Source: Fibrobacteria bacterium GUT77
Lineage (GTDB): Bacteria; Fibrobacterota; Chitinivibrionia; Chitinivibrionales; Chitinispirillaceae
Direction of reading: 5' to 3'
Assembly: GCA_001462255.1 (NCBI GenBank)
Contig: LIUJ01000110.1
Span: 1-8,082, forward strand
DNA length: 8,082 nucleotides
Each line of letters opens with the position of its first letter. Position 1 is the first letter of the stretch. Made by a program: the position numbers and the translations under genes. Of the stretch, positions 1-6,008 are shown in pieces. The notes under the pieces are model-generated. The model ran no database searches and had not been told where the DNA came from. It saw only the letters and a list, made by a program, of their open reading frames with translations.

Positions 1-435
1 CACTACGGCGACGAAAAGATCCGCGGCATCATAGCGCAGGCCGCCGCCGCCGTCCCCAACTTCTCCGGCGTCTGCAACTTCCACGGCGCGAAGGTCATGG
101 AGGATTCGCGGGCGCTGGGCATCATACTGTCGGAGGTAAGCCGGCGCAAATGTTTTTTTGTATACACAGACGCCTCAAAAAAATCGGTAGCGGCACAGTT
201 GACGAAATCAATGAAAATCCCAAACGCCCCGATACAAGGTTCGATAGACGCTGCGGCGACGGTGGAGCAGGCAAAAGAAAAATTGCGCCGCTATTCGGTT
301 ACCGCGGAGAAAACCGGCAAAATACTGATCAAAGCGCAGCCGTCGTCGGCGTTCATAAAAGCCCTAAAAGAGGAAACGGAGGCGCTTAAGAAGAACGGGA
401 TTCGCTTAGTGTACGTGTCGGAGCTGGCTAAGTAG
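1..435 (+). CDS. Divergent polysaccharide deacetylase (YibQ/DUF610-like), 3' part
   Basis: The open frame enters from the left edge and gives 144 residues before the stop, so the N-terminus lies outside the window. The order of segments fits the C-terminal half of the divergent polysaccharide deacetylase family (YibQ-like, NodB-related fold): VPNFSGVCNFHG at about residues 19-30, where the family has a GVNNHMGS-type motif; KCFFVYTDAS at 53-62, where it has FFLDSRTS; and a closing GIRLVYVSEL, as in the family's GIxLVPxSEL ending. These proteins are usually exported and are thought to act on cell-envelope polysaccharide; the signal peptide would be in the missing part. The usual GHP motif appears here as KAQP and the DSRT motif is altered, so deacetylase activity is doubtful. 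Family assignment is by remembered motifs and is moderately sure; function is inferred. Confidence 0.6.
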   Translation, partial: HYGDEKIRGIIAQAAAAVPNFSGVCNFHGAKVMEDSRALGIILSEVSRRKCFFVYTDASKKSVAAQLTKSMKIPNAPIQGSIDAAATVEQAKEKLRRYSVTAEKTGKILIKAQPSSAFIKALKEETEALKKNGIRLVYVSELAK

Positions 436-440
436 GAACT

Positions 441-469
441 TTTAATTTATTAGCTTATGCCCATATACT
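441..469 (+). promoter_or_regulatory. Possible promoter for the MNT gene
   Basis: The gap between the deacetylase stop and the MNT gene is strikingly AT-rich. It contains TATACT at 464-469, a good match to a sigma-70 -10 box, about 25 bases upstream of the start codon at 495. Seventeen bases further upstream lies TTTAAT (441-446), a poor -35 match. The -10 box is visible; the promoter as a whole is a guess. Confidence 0.25.
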
Positions 470-494
470 ATATTTAGTTGAGGTGATAACCTAT

Positions 495-821
495 ATGAAT
501 GAACAGATTAAGAATGAACTTGACAGAATTGTTGATACTTTGGTAAATACCGGTATCGTATCGCGGATTTTCCTTTTCGGTTCATACGCGAATGGTGAAG
601 AAACACCCGACAGCGATATAGATTTATGCGTCCTAACACCGCTGGAGGAAGAACGGTGTTTTGATATTATGGTAGAATTAAGGGTAAAACTGTTTAATGT
701 ACGGGAAAAGAAAATTCCGTTGGATTTATTTGCCTATAATCATGAATTTTTTTTGGCTTGTGCTGAAAAACCTGGATTTCAACGTAATATTTTAAAAAAT
801 GGGGTTGTGCTATATGGGTAA
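495..821 (+). CDS. MNT-domain nucleotidyltransferase, antitoxin of a HEPN-MNT pair
   Basis: This 108-residue protein is a minimal nucleotidyltransferase (MntA-like). It carries a perfect GSx10DxD signature: G29-S30, then D41-I-D43 in GSYANGEETPDSDIDL, with a third acidic residue D77 in PLDLFAY completing the metal-binding triad. In characterised pairs the MNT protein AMPylates the partner HEPN RNase toxin and silences it. Length is normal for the family. The start is ATG 495 because GAGGTGAT at 480-487 is well spaced for it; an in-frame GTG at 483 sits inside that Shine-Dalgarno sequence and is rejected. The stop overlaps the ATG of the HEPN stump (814), the usual coupled arrangement. The gene is visibly richer in AT than its neighbours, as expected for a horizontally moved module. 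With the toxin truncated it is now an orphan antitoxin, though its own catalytic residues are intact. Confidence 0.87.
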   Translation: MNEQIKNELDRIVDTLVNTGIVSRIFLFGSYANGEETPDSDIDLCVLTPLEEERCFDIMVELRVKLFNVREKKIPLDLFAYNHEFFLACAEKPGFQRNILKNGVVLYG

Positions 822-876
822 CGACAGTTTAAACATTAATGATTGGATTGAAAAAGCCCAAGGGGATTATTATTAG
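814..876 (+). pseudogene. HEPN toxin remnant, first 20 codons only
   Basis: An ATG overlapping the MNT stop codon opens a short frame reading MGNDSLNINDWIEKAQGDYY before a TAG. The NDWIEKAxxD pattern is the typical start of HEPN-domain partners of MNT proteins, which usually run to about 110-140 residues. The catalytic RNase motif (RX4-6H) lies far downstream in the family and is absent here. After the stop no frame up to the next gene at 916 resumes a HEPN-like sequence, so this looks like a toxin cut off by deletion rather than by one point mutation. The position and overlap with the MNT gene support the assignment; the short length limits certainty. Confidence 0.65.
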
Positions 877-915
877 GATACTCATAAACAAAACATTCAA
901 AAAAAAGGTAAACGC

Positions 916-1335
916 ATGGACATCAAAATTTTTCTCGACGAATCGGAAATGCCTCGCCGTTGGTACAACGTTGCCGCCGACCTGCCGGCCGTTCCCCCGC
1001 CGCTCGTGTCGCAAGCGGTAAAATGCGGCTTGGCGACGCCTATGGCGCTACCCCAGTTGGAGAGCTACGGCGCCGCCCTATTGTGGGCGCGCACGGAAGG
1101 CTTCGTGGTAGCTCCGGAATCAAGCCACGCGATAGCGGCGGCCATACGCGAAGCGAACAAGGCCAAGGAGGAAGGCAAAGAAAAAGTGATACTGCTTAAC
1201 GTCAGCGGGCACGGGCTAATGGACTTGGCAGGGTACTCAAAGTTCCTAAACGGCGAGCTGACCGACTATTCGCTTCCGCAGGAAGAAATCGACAAAGCGG
1301 AGAAAGAGTTGGACGGGTTGCCTAAAATCGGGTAG
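916..1335 (+). CDS. TrpB2-like tryptophan synthase beta chain with in-frame loss of the catalytic core
   Basis: The 139 residues consist of the two ends of a TrpB2-type tryptophan synthase beta chain joined directly. Residues 1-29 (IFLDESEMPRRWYNVAADLP, then PPPL) match the N-terminus of TrpB2. Residues about 31-139 match its C-terminal part: VSQAVKCGL, LPQLESYGAALLWARTEG, APESSHAI at 67-73, then VILLNVSGHG at 91-100 and a DLAGYSKFLNGEL segment. Full TrpB2 is about 420-450 residues, so roughly 300 are missing, including the PLP-binding lysine of the GSHKxN motif and the glycine-rich phosphate loop. The join lies near residues 28-31 (about 997-1008) and keeps the frame. AAGG at 905-908 is a well-placed Shine-Dalgarno site, so the gene could still be translated. 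It cannot make tryptophan. It is a remnant, a small repurposed protein, or an assembly artefact; no TrpA is present in the window. Confidence 0.8.
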   Translation: MDIKIFLDESEMPRRWYNVAADLPAVPPPLVSQAVKCGLATPMALPQLESYGAALLWARTEGFVVAPESSHAIAAAIREANKAKEEGKEKVILLNVSGHGLMDLAGYSKFLNGELTDYSLPQEEIDKAEKELDGLPKIG

Positions 1336-1456
1336 CGGCGGAAGAAGCGAAAATCGGTTTGGAAGACGTTAAATTTTAACCGGTTTAAATATTATGATTC
1401 TCGCGGCGTGGAATGAATTATATTATTGCTTTCACCGCAAACAAGGTACGGATAAA

Positions 1457-1633
1457 ATGCTGTTTTTTTGGATATTGCTCTTCATAGCCGTGTTTTTGGG
1501 CACCATTGTCCTAATCTTCCATCTGACTCTCACGTTAAACGAGATGGAGAAGGATGTGAACGTGATGTCGGATGCCGTGAAAAACGACTACGCGGAACCT
1601 CCTGATACGGGAAAGAAGAAGAATAAAAAGTAG
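1457..1633 (+). CDS. Small single-pass membrane protein of unknown function
   Basis: I do not recognise this 58-residue protein. It begins with a strong hydrophobic segment (about residues 2-23, MLFFWILLFIAVFLGTIVLI), followed by a polar, charged tail containing NEMEKDVNVMSDAVKND and ending in a lysine-rich GKKKNKK. This predicts one N-terminal membrane span with a short soluble tail. The start at 1457 puts the span at the N-terminus and has AAGG upstream (1443-1446). An in-frame ATG at 1394 would add 21 polar residues but has no clear ribosome site. It lies between the TrpB2 remnant and hisC, 26 bases from hisC, so it may be cotranscribed with the his genes. That it is a real gene rests on the plausible membrane segment and the spacing. 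Confidence 0.5.
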   Translation: MLFFWILLFIAVFLGTIVLIFHLTLTLNEMEKDVNVMSDAVKNDYAEPPDTGKKKNKK

Positions 1634-1659
1634 CTTAGCAATCGGAAGGATTCAATGAA

Positions 1660-2754
1660 ATGGAAACTACCGTAAAAACGTCCGTAGACCAAGCGCTTTC
1701 GCTAATCAACGACAGCGTTCGAACGCTAAAACCCTACCACTTGACGCCGGAAACGCGTAGCGTCAAGCTCAATCAGAACGAGAACCCGTACGATTGGGAC
1801 AGGAATATTAAGGAGCGGGCGGCGGCCTTTTTCACGGAGCGCCCGTGGAACAGGTACCCTGATTTCGTCCCCGACTCCCTTAAAGCGCGTCTCGCCGCGT
1901 ATGTAGGCGCAACGCCCGACGGCATCATCGTAGGCAACGGGTCAAACGAGATGCTTTTGGTGCTAATGCTCTCTTTCGCGGCCAAAGCGAAGAGCGTGAT
2001 CATCTGCTCCCCCACCTTCTCCGTTTACAGACTGTTGCGCGACGGCATGGGTACGCGCCCAATCGACCTAAGTCTGACAAGCGATTTGCAATACGACATC
2101 CCAGCCGTTAAAAAAGCCTCCGCTGAAAATCCGGGAGCCATGCTTATTATCTGCTCGCCCAACAACCCCGTCGGCAACACCGTAAGCGAAGCCGATCTTC
2201 GGGACATCCTCAACGCGCACACCGGGGTATGCGTCTTAGACCAAGCCTACGTTGAGTTCGGCGGTTTCAACGCCATCAGTCTAATAAGCGAGTACAAAAA
2301 CCTTATAATCGCCCGTACTTTCTCCAAAGCGATGGCCGCCGCCGGATTGCGCCTCGGCTACATGATTGGGGCGCCGGAAATCATCGGCGAAATCAACAAA
2401 ATCAAGCTACCGTACAACATAAACTTCTTCACCGAACACGCGGCGTCAACGATCCTTGACAACGCGTCAACGGCAGAAAAGTCCGTTGCGGCGATTATCA
2501 ACGAAAGGGATCGTTTATACGACGATTTAAAGGCCATGCCGTTTGACGACATCTATCCAAGCGCCGCCAATTTTATATTGATAAGGACGCGACACAAACA
2601 AAAGTTGTTCGATCATTTAAAAAAATGCGACATATTGGTAAGGGACGTATCATCATACCACCTATTGGAGAATTGCCTAAGATTCAGCGTGGGTACGCCC
2701 GATGAGAATAATTTGTTGCGCGCGTCTTTAAAATCATTCTTTGAGCAAATATGA
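1660..2754 (+). CDS. hisC: Histidinol-phosphate aminotransferase
   Basis: This 364-residue cytoplasmic, PLP-dependent class I/II aminotransferase converts imidazole acetol phosphate and glutamate into histidinol phosphate and 2-oxoglutarate, the step after HisB in histidine synthesis. Visible landmarks are LNQNENPYD (38-45), the RYPD motif at 65-68, VGNGSNEML (91-99) for the PLP phosphate, SPNNPVGN (166-173), D194 and Y197 in VLDQAYVEF, the Schiff-base lysine K223 in RTFSKAMAAAGLRLGY with R231, and a C-terminal LRFSVGTPDEN that carries the substrate-carboxylate arginine. Length is normal. ATG 1660 is chosen because GGAAGGA at 1644-1650 precedes it by 9 bases. hisB follows after 16 bases, so the two are probably one transcript. 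All key residues appear intact, in contrast to the decayed genes upstream. Confidence 0.93.
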   Translation: METTVKTSVDQALSLINDSVRTLKPYHLTPETRSVKLNQNENPYDWDRNIKERAAAFFTERPWNRYPDFVPDSLKARLAAYVGATPDGIIVGNGSNEMLLVLMLSFAAKAKSVIICSPTFSVYRLLRDGMGTRPIDLSLTSDLQYDIPAVKKASAENPGAMLIICSPNNPVGNTVSEADLRDILNAHTGVCVLDQAYVEFGGFNAISLISEYKNLIIARTFSKAMAAAGLRLGYMIGAPEIIGEINKIKLPYNINFFTEHAASTILDNASTAEKSVAAIINERDRLYDDLKAMPFDDIYPSAANFILIRTRHKQKLFDHLKKCDILVRDVSSYHLLENCLRFSVGTPDENNLLRASLKSFFEQI

Positions 2755-2770
2755 ATATAAGGAGATAAAA

Positions 2771-3370
2771 ATGACCGCTCGTACAGCCGCGATATCCCGC
2801 GCCACAAAGGAGACCGACATCCGCCTAACCCTAACCGTCGACGGCGACGGCGGCTCCCAAATCAATACCGGCGACGGCTTCATGGACCACATGCTAACGC
2901 TCTTCACCCGTCACGGTCTCTTCACCCTATCCGTAGACTGCAAGGGCGACATCCACGTAGACTTCCACCACAGCGCGGAAGACATCGGCATCTGCTTGGG
3001 GCAGGCGGTCAAGCAAGCGCTCGGCGACTGCCGCGGAATAAAGCGCTACGGCACGGCCTACGTCCCGATGGACGAATCTTTGGCGCGCGTTTGCTTGGAT
3101 ATCGCCGGACGCCCGAACTTGATCTACAACGTTTCGCTGACGGATAGAAAGATCAACAATTTTGACTGCGACCTGTCCGAAGACTTCTTCAAAGCTTTTT
3201 GCGACCACTGCGGGGCCACCGTCCACGTAGACCTGATACGCGGGCGCAACAGCCACCACTCGCTGGAAGCGGTCTTCAAGGCCTTCGGGCGGGCGCTGTC
3301 GGAGGCCTGCGGAATCGACGGGCGGGATGGGGCGGCGGGAGCGATTCCAAGCAGCAAGGGAATCATTTAA
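2771..3370 (+). CDS. hisB: Imidazoleglycerol-phosphate dehydratase
   Basis: This 199-residue enzyme removes water from imidazoleglycerol phosphate to give imidazole acetol phosphate, the substrate of the HisC encoded just upstream. It is the monofunctional dehydratase, without a fused histidinol phosphatase. The manganese-binding motifs are present: MDHM with H40, DFHHSAEDIG with H66, H67 and E70, then the second-half copy NSHHSLEAVFKA with H162, H163 and E166. LDIAGRP (109-115) and the closing IPSSKG (192-197) are also family features. ATG 2771 is chosen because AAGGAG ends 6 bases upstream; an in-frame TTG at 2741 would overlap hisC and has no support. The end overlaps the stop region of the opposite-strand recombinase gene by 8 bases, leaving no room for a separate terminator between them. 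Confidence 0.94.
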   Translation: MTARTAAISRATKETDIRLTLTVDGDGGSQINTGDGFMDHMLTLFTRHGLFTLSVDCKGDIHVDFHHSAEDIGICLGQAVKQALGDCRGIKRYGTAYVPMDESLARVCLDIAGRPNLIYNVSLTDRKINNFDCDLSEDFFKAFCDHCGATVHVDLIRGRNSHHSLEAVFKAFGRALSEACGIDGRDGAAGAIPSSKGII

Positions 3371-4277
3371 CGTCGAATTTCTTACGGCTCCTCGGATGAA
3401 AACTTCTATGCACCTCCAACAGATACTCCCTGTCGACGTGCGTGTATATTTCCGTCGTTACGATGTTTGAGTGTCCGAGCATCTCCTGCACCGTCCGTAT
3501 GTCCGCCCCGCCCTCCAACAAGTGGGTGGCGAAAGTGTGGCGAAACGTGTGCGGTGAGATTTCTTTCTTCACCCCGCCGGCCTCCGCGTATCGTTGCACC
3601 ATTTTCCATATACCCATACGAGAAAAACCGCGCCCGCGAAAATTTAAAAAGAGCGTGCTTCCCGAATGCGACCGAACCAAGAACCCTCTCTCATTATCCA
3701 CGTACCGACCGATCCAATAGAGCGCGCTGTCGCCTATGGGCACTATACGCTCCTTAGAGCCTTTGCCCACAACGCGTACCAATTGTTCCCTCTCCAAAAG
3801 TTGCTCCATCGTAAAGGCGCATAACTCCGACACGCGCATTCCCGTAGCGTAAAGCGTTTCGATGATCGCTCGGTCGCGCAAACCGCTCTTTCCCTCCAAA
3901 TCCACGGCGTTTATCACCGCCTCCACCTCCTCCACCGACAACACCGACGGCAACGCCCGCGTCCGCTTGGGGCTCTCGAGCAACTCCGTGGGGTCGCTCG
4001 CTATGTATCCCTCAACGGCGACAAACGCGAAAAAGCTCCTCATGGACGACACCGTGCGCTGTATGGAGGTAGCCGCGAAACCCAAGTCGTACAACAACCT
4101 GACGTAGGCGGATAGGAGTTGCGGCGTTACCTTTTGTAAATCGATAGCGTCGTGCTGGGCGAGATATCCGGCAAGCCTCCGCAAATCGAAGCTATAAGAG
4201 ACGGCGGTGTTGCCGCTAAGCGTCTTTTCCAACTGCAGGTAGGCCATGTAGGTGTCCAAATAGGGCATTTCGGGCAT
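3363..4277 (-). CDS. Tyrosine recombinase, XerC/XerD family
   Basis: This 304-residue protein has the length and full catalytic set of a Xer recombinase, which resolves chromosome dimers at the dif site. The N-terminal SAM-like core-binding domain covers about residues 1-95. The catalytic domain carries R148 (ATGMRVSEL), K172 (GKGSKERIVP), H243 and R246 (SPHTFRHTFATHLLEGG), H269 (MLGHSNI) and the nucleophile Y278 (TEIYTHV). Start ATG 4277 follows AGAAGG by 7 bases on the minus strand. It is the last gene of a minus-strand series after the MBL-fold hydrolase. Nothing suggests an integrase of a mobile element: no attachment site, tRNA or phage genes are nearby, and composition matches the surroundings. 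Whether it is XerC, XerD or a sole XerH/XerA-type protein cannot be decided by eye, so no symbol is given. Confidence 0.9.
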   Translation of the reverse strand: MPEMPYLDTYMAYLQLEKTLSGNTAVSYSFDLRRLAGYLAQHDAIDLQKVTPQLLSAYVRLLYDLGFAATSIQRTVSSMRSFFAFVAVEGYIASDPTELLESPKRTRALPSVLSVEEVEAVINAVDLEGKSGLRDRAIIETLYATGMRVSELCAFTMEQLLEREQLVRVVGKGSKERIVPIGDSALYWIGRYVDNERGFLVRSHSGSTLFLNFRGRGFSRMGIWKMVQRYAEAGGVKKEISPHTFRHTFATHLLEGGADIRTVQEMLGHSNIVTTEIYTHVDREYLLEVHRSFHPRSRKKFDVK

Positions 4278-4313
4278 AAAAAAGCCTTCTTTGTCTAATC
4301 TTATCGTCTACTG

Positions 4314-4358
4314 TTGATAAGTGTTCATCGGCATCCGTTAGATACCGATAAACATCAA
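4314..4358 (-). promoter_or_regulatory. Stem-loop in the leader of the recombinase gene
   Basis: Between the MBL-fold gene and the recombinase, the arms 4322-4335 and 4341-4354 can form a 14-base-pair stem around a 5-base loop. Twelve pairs are Watson-Crick. The other two are C/A mismatches if read as plus-strand RNA but G-U wobbles as minus-strand RNA, the strand that transcribes both neighbours. TTGA at 4314-4317 and TCAA at 4355-4358 add four pairs after a small bulge. No T-run follows in the minus direction, so it is not an ordinary intrinsic terminator. It may be an mRNA processing or stability element between the two genes, or an attenuator-like structure. Confidence 0.45.
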
Positions 4359-4367
4359 TCGCGCTCA

Positions 4368-4985
4368 TTAACGTAAAAAAGGATTGCTCCGCGCCTCTCG
4401 CTCAACGGACGTCCGACCGCCGTGACCGGGGCATAGTACGGTTTGGGGCGGCAACGTCAGAATCTTTTCGCGTATGCTTGACGTCAATTGACCGAAATCG
4501 CCGCCGGGCAAATCGGTCCTGCCTACCGAGCCGGCAAAGATCGTGTCGCCGCAAAAACATACGCCGTTGAAGACGAAGGCGCAACCGCCTTGCGTATGGC
4601 CCGGAACGTGCAACACCGTAAACTCAAACTCCCCTATTCGCGTTACTCCCTCCGACAAAGAATTGATGCCGCCGTCAACGGAAAAATCGGATCCCATGAG
4701 AATCGAACCGTTGCGCTTTGAGTCGGTCAGCATGTCTTTATCGTTATCATGAATGAAAATCTTAGCGTCTTTATATTCGGCAAGGATCTCAGGAATACCC
4801 ATTATATGGTCGAAGTGACCGTGCGTCAGCAATACGGATATAGGGCGTAATTTCTCTTTTTGCGCGTATTCAACGACTTCGCGGCAATGATCGGAGGGAT
4901 CGATTATCAGGCAGTCGCCGCTCGACCGCGGGATAACGTAGGTGTTGACTTCCAACTGACCTGTTATTATTTTTTTGTAATCCAT
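4368..4985 (-). CDS. MBL-fold metallo-hydrolase, glyoxalase-II-like
   Basis: This 205-residue metallo-beta-lactamase-fold hydrolase resembles the compact glyoxalase II-like proteins common in anaerobes. The zinc-binding set is complete: THGHFDH with H55, H57, D59 and H60, H130 in VPGHTQGG, D147 in CGDTIF, and H188 in CPGHGGRT. GSVGRTDLPGGD and the final NPFLR are typical of this subgroup. It should be cytoplasmic and may hydrolyse thioesters such as hydroxyacyl-thiol conjugates, but the substrate cannot be read from the sequence and the protein lacks the long C-terminal domain of classical hydroxyacylglutathione hydrolase. ATG 4985 is preferred over an upstream in-frame start at 5039 because it has GAGG 7 bases before it and begins at the conserved MDYKKIITGQLEVNTYVI. 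It lies 50 bases downstream of murB on the same strand. Confidence 0.86.
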   Translation of the reverse strand: MDYKKIITGQLEVNTYVIPRSSGDCLIIDPSDHCREVVEYAQKEKLRPISVLLTHGHFDHIMGIPEILAEYKDAKIFIHDNDKDMLTDSKRNGSILMGSDFSVDGGINSLSEGVTRIGEFEFTVLHVPGHTQGGCAFVFNGVCFCGDTIFAGSVGRTDLPGGDFGQLTSSIREKILTLPPQTVLCPGHGGRTSVEREARSNPFLR

Positions 4986-5035
4986 AACGGCGCCTCTTTG
5001 TCGTTTAATGTGTTTGATCGTTATTGACGTAAAAA

Positions 5036-5929
5036 TCAACTTTTATACAACGGTTCTTGAAACTCACCCAAGAAAATCACCTCCGGTTCCAATAGAATAC
5101 CGCGTTTTTCAAAAACCGTCCGTTGCACGTGCCGTATTACGGCCCTTACGTCCTCCGCTTTGGCGCTTCCCGTGTTGATGATGAAGTTCGCGTGCTTTTC
5201 AGAGACTTCGGCCATTCCAACTTTGAAGCCTTTTAGGCCGCATGACTCTATCAGCGTACCGGCAAAACCGTTCGGCGGGCGCTTGAAGACGCTTCCGCAA
5301 CTGGGAGAATCCACCGGTTGCTTTGACCTGCGCTTGGCTAAGATATCATCCCGTATGGATTTAAGTCGCGCGGCATCGCCGGGAACAAAATCGAATGTCG
5401 CCGCGAGTACGGCATATCCGCCGCCTTTGAGCGTGCTGGTTCTGTATCCCAAATTCAGATCCTTGACGTAAACGGTCTCTATAGTATTGGCGGAAATATT
5501 CAGCGCTCGCACGCTACGCAACGTTTGGGAGACGTCGGCGTCAAAGGCGCCGGCGTTCATTACCACCGCGCCGCCCACCGTTCCGGGTATACCCGACAAA
5601 CACTCGATTCCGGCGCAACCCCTCTCCGCGGCGGCGGCGGCCAATTCGTCCAACGGAAAACCGCTCAACACGAAAGCCGTGGCGTTGTCCCAACTTAACG
5701 CCGAAAAACACTTAGACAGATTCACCGCGATCCCGCGGAAACCGGCGTCGCTTATCAGCACGTTCGACCCGTTGCCGAGAATGAAGAGCGGCGCCTCCCT
5801 CTCGGCGGCAAAGCGGCACGCCTCCACGACCTCCGCCTCGGAGCGCGGCTCGGCGTAGTACCGCGCCGGCCCGCCTATACGATAGGAAGTTTTGTCGGCA
5901 AGACAAACGTTCTCCGCTATTTTGAGCAT
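5036..5929 (-). CDS. murB: UDP-N-acetylenolpyruvoylglucosamine reductase
   Basis: MurB reduces UDP-GlcNAc-enolpyruvate to UDP-MurNAc with NADPH and FAD, the second committed step of peptidoglycan precursor synthesis in the cytoplasm. From ATG 5929 it is 297 residues. The FAD-binding part shows TSYRIGGPA (14-22), LGNGSNVLISD (51-61) and SGIPGTVGGAVVMNAGAF (112-129). The catalytic part shows GYRTS (161-165), SCGSVFKRP with the proton-donating serine S213, the LIESCGLKG segment, VSEKHANFI (242-250) and LEPEV (280-284), which holds the active-site glutamate. Domain order and length fit the type II MurB of many Gram-positive bacteria and spirochaetes. The frame is open upstream to 6088, but that stretch overlaps the preceding gene and is not conserved; GGACGG 7 bases before ATG 5929 supports the shorter form. 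Organisation with the downstream MBL-fold gene suggests cotranscription. Confidence 0.92.
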   Translation of the reverse strand: MLKIAENVCLADKTSYRIGGPARYYAEPRSEAEVVEACRFAAEREAPLFILGNGSNVLISDAGFRGIAVNLSKCFSALSWDNATAFVLSGFPLDELAAAAAERGCAGIECLSGIPGTVGGAVVMNAGAFDADVSQTLRSVRALNISANTIETVYVKDLNLGYRTSTLKGGGYAVLAATFDFVPGDAARLKSIRDDILAKRRSKQPVDSPSCGSVFKRPPNGFAGTLIESCGLKGFKVGMAEVSEKHANFIINTGSAKAEDVRAVIRHVQRTVFEKRGILLEPEVIFLGEFQEPLYKS

Positions 5930-5986
5930 CAGCAAACCGTCCGATGTCGTATTTTTATTATGTACCGACGCCGTAATCGCATACAC

Positions 5987-6002
5987 GTTGCGCGAACGCA
6001 AC
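5987..6002 (-). other. UUCG-loop hairpin after the glutamine synthetase-like gene
   Basis: On the minus strand GTTGCG-TTCG-CGCAAC forms a perfect 6-base-pair stem closed by a UUCG tetraloop, 6 bases after the stop codon of the glutamine synthetase-like gene. No T-run follows, so it is not a standard intrinsic terminator. It could protect the 3' end of the upstream message or partly insulate murB, which starts 58 bases further on. The structure is visible; its role is inference. Confidence 0.4.
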
Positions 6003-6008
6003 CTATAA

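Noticed and set aside
427..454. Possible terminator after the deacetylase gene: GCTAA at 427-431 pairing with TTAGC at 450-454.
   Set aside because: Only 5 base pairs with a long AT-rich loop, the first arm inside the coding region and no T-run after the second arm.
483..494. GTG start for the MNT gene at 483.
   Set aside because: It lies within the Shine-Dalgarno sequence that serves ATG 495.
2927..3259. Long antisense frame across hisB.
   Set aside because: It is a mirror of the GC-rich hisB codon pattern with no recognisable protein features.
4278..4367. A dif site for the Xer recombinase in the gap upstream of its gene.
   Set aside because: The inverted repeat there has 14-base arms and a 5-base centre, unlike the usual 11-6-11 layout, and does not resemble the dif consensus; the strand bias suggests RNA structure.
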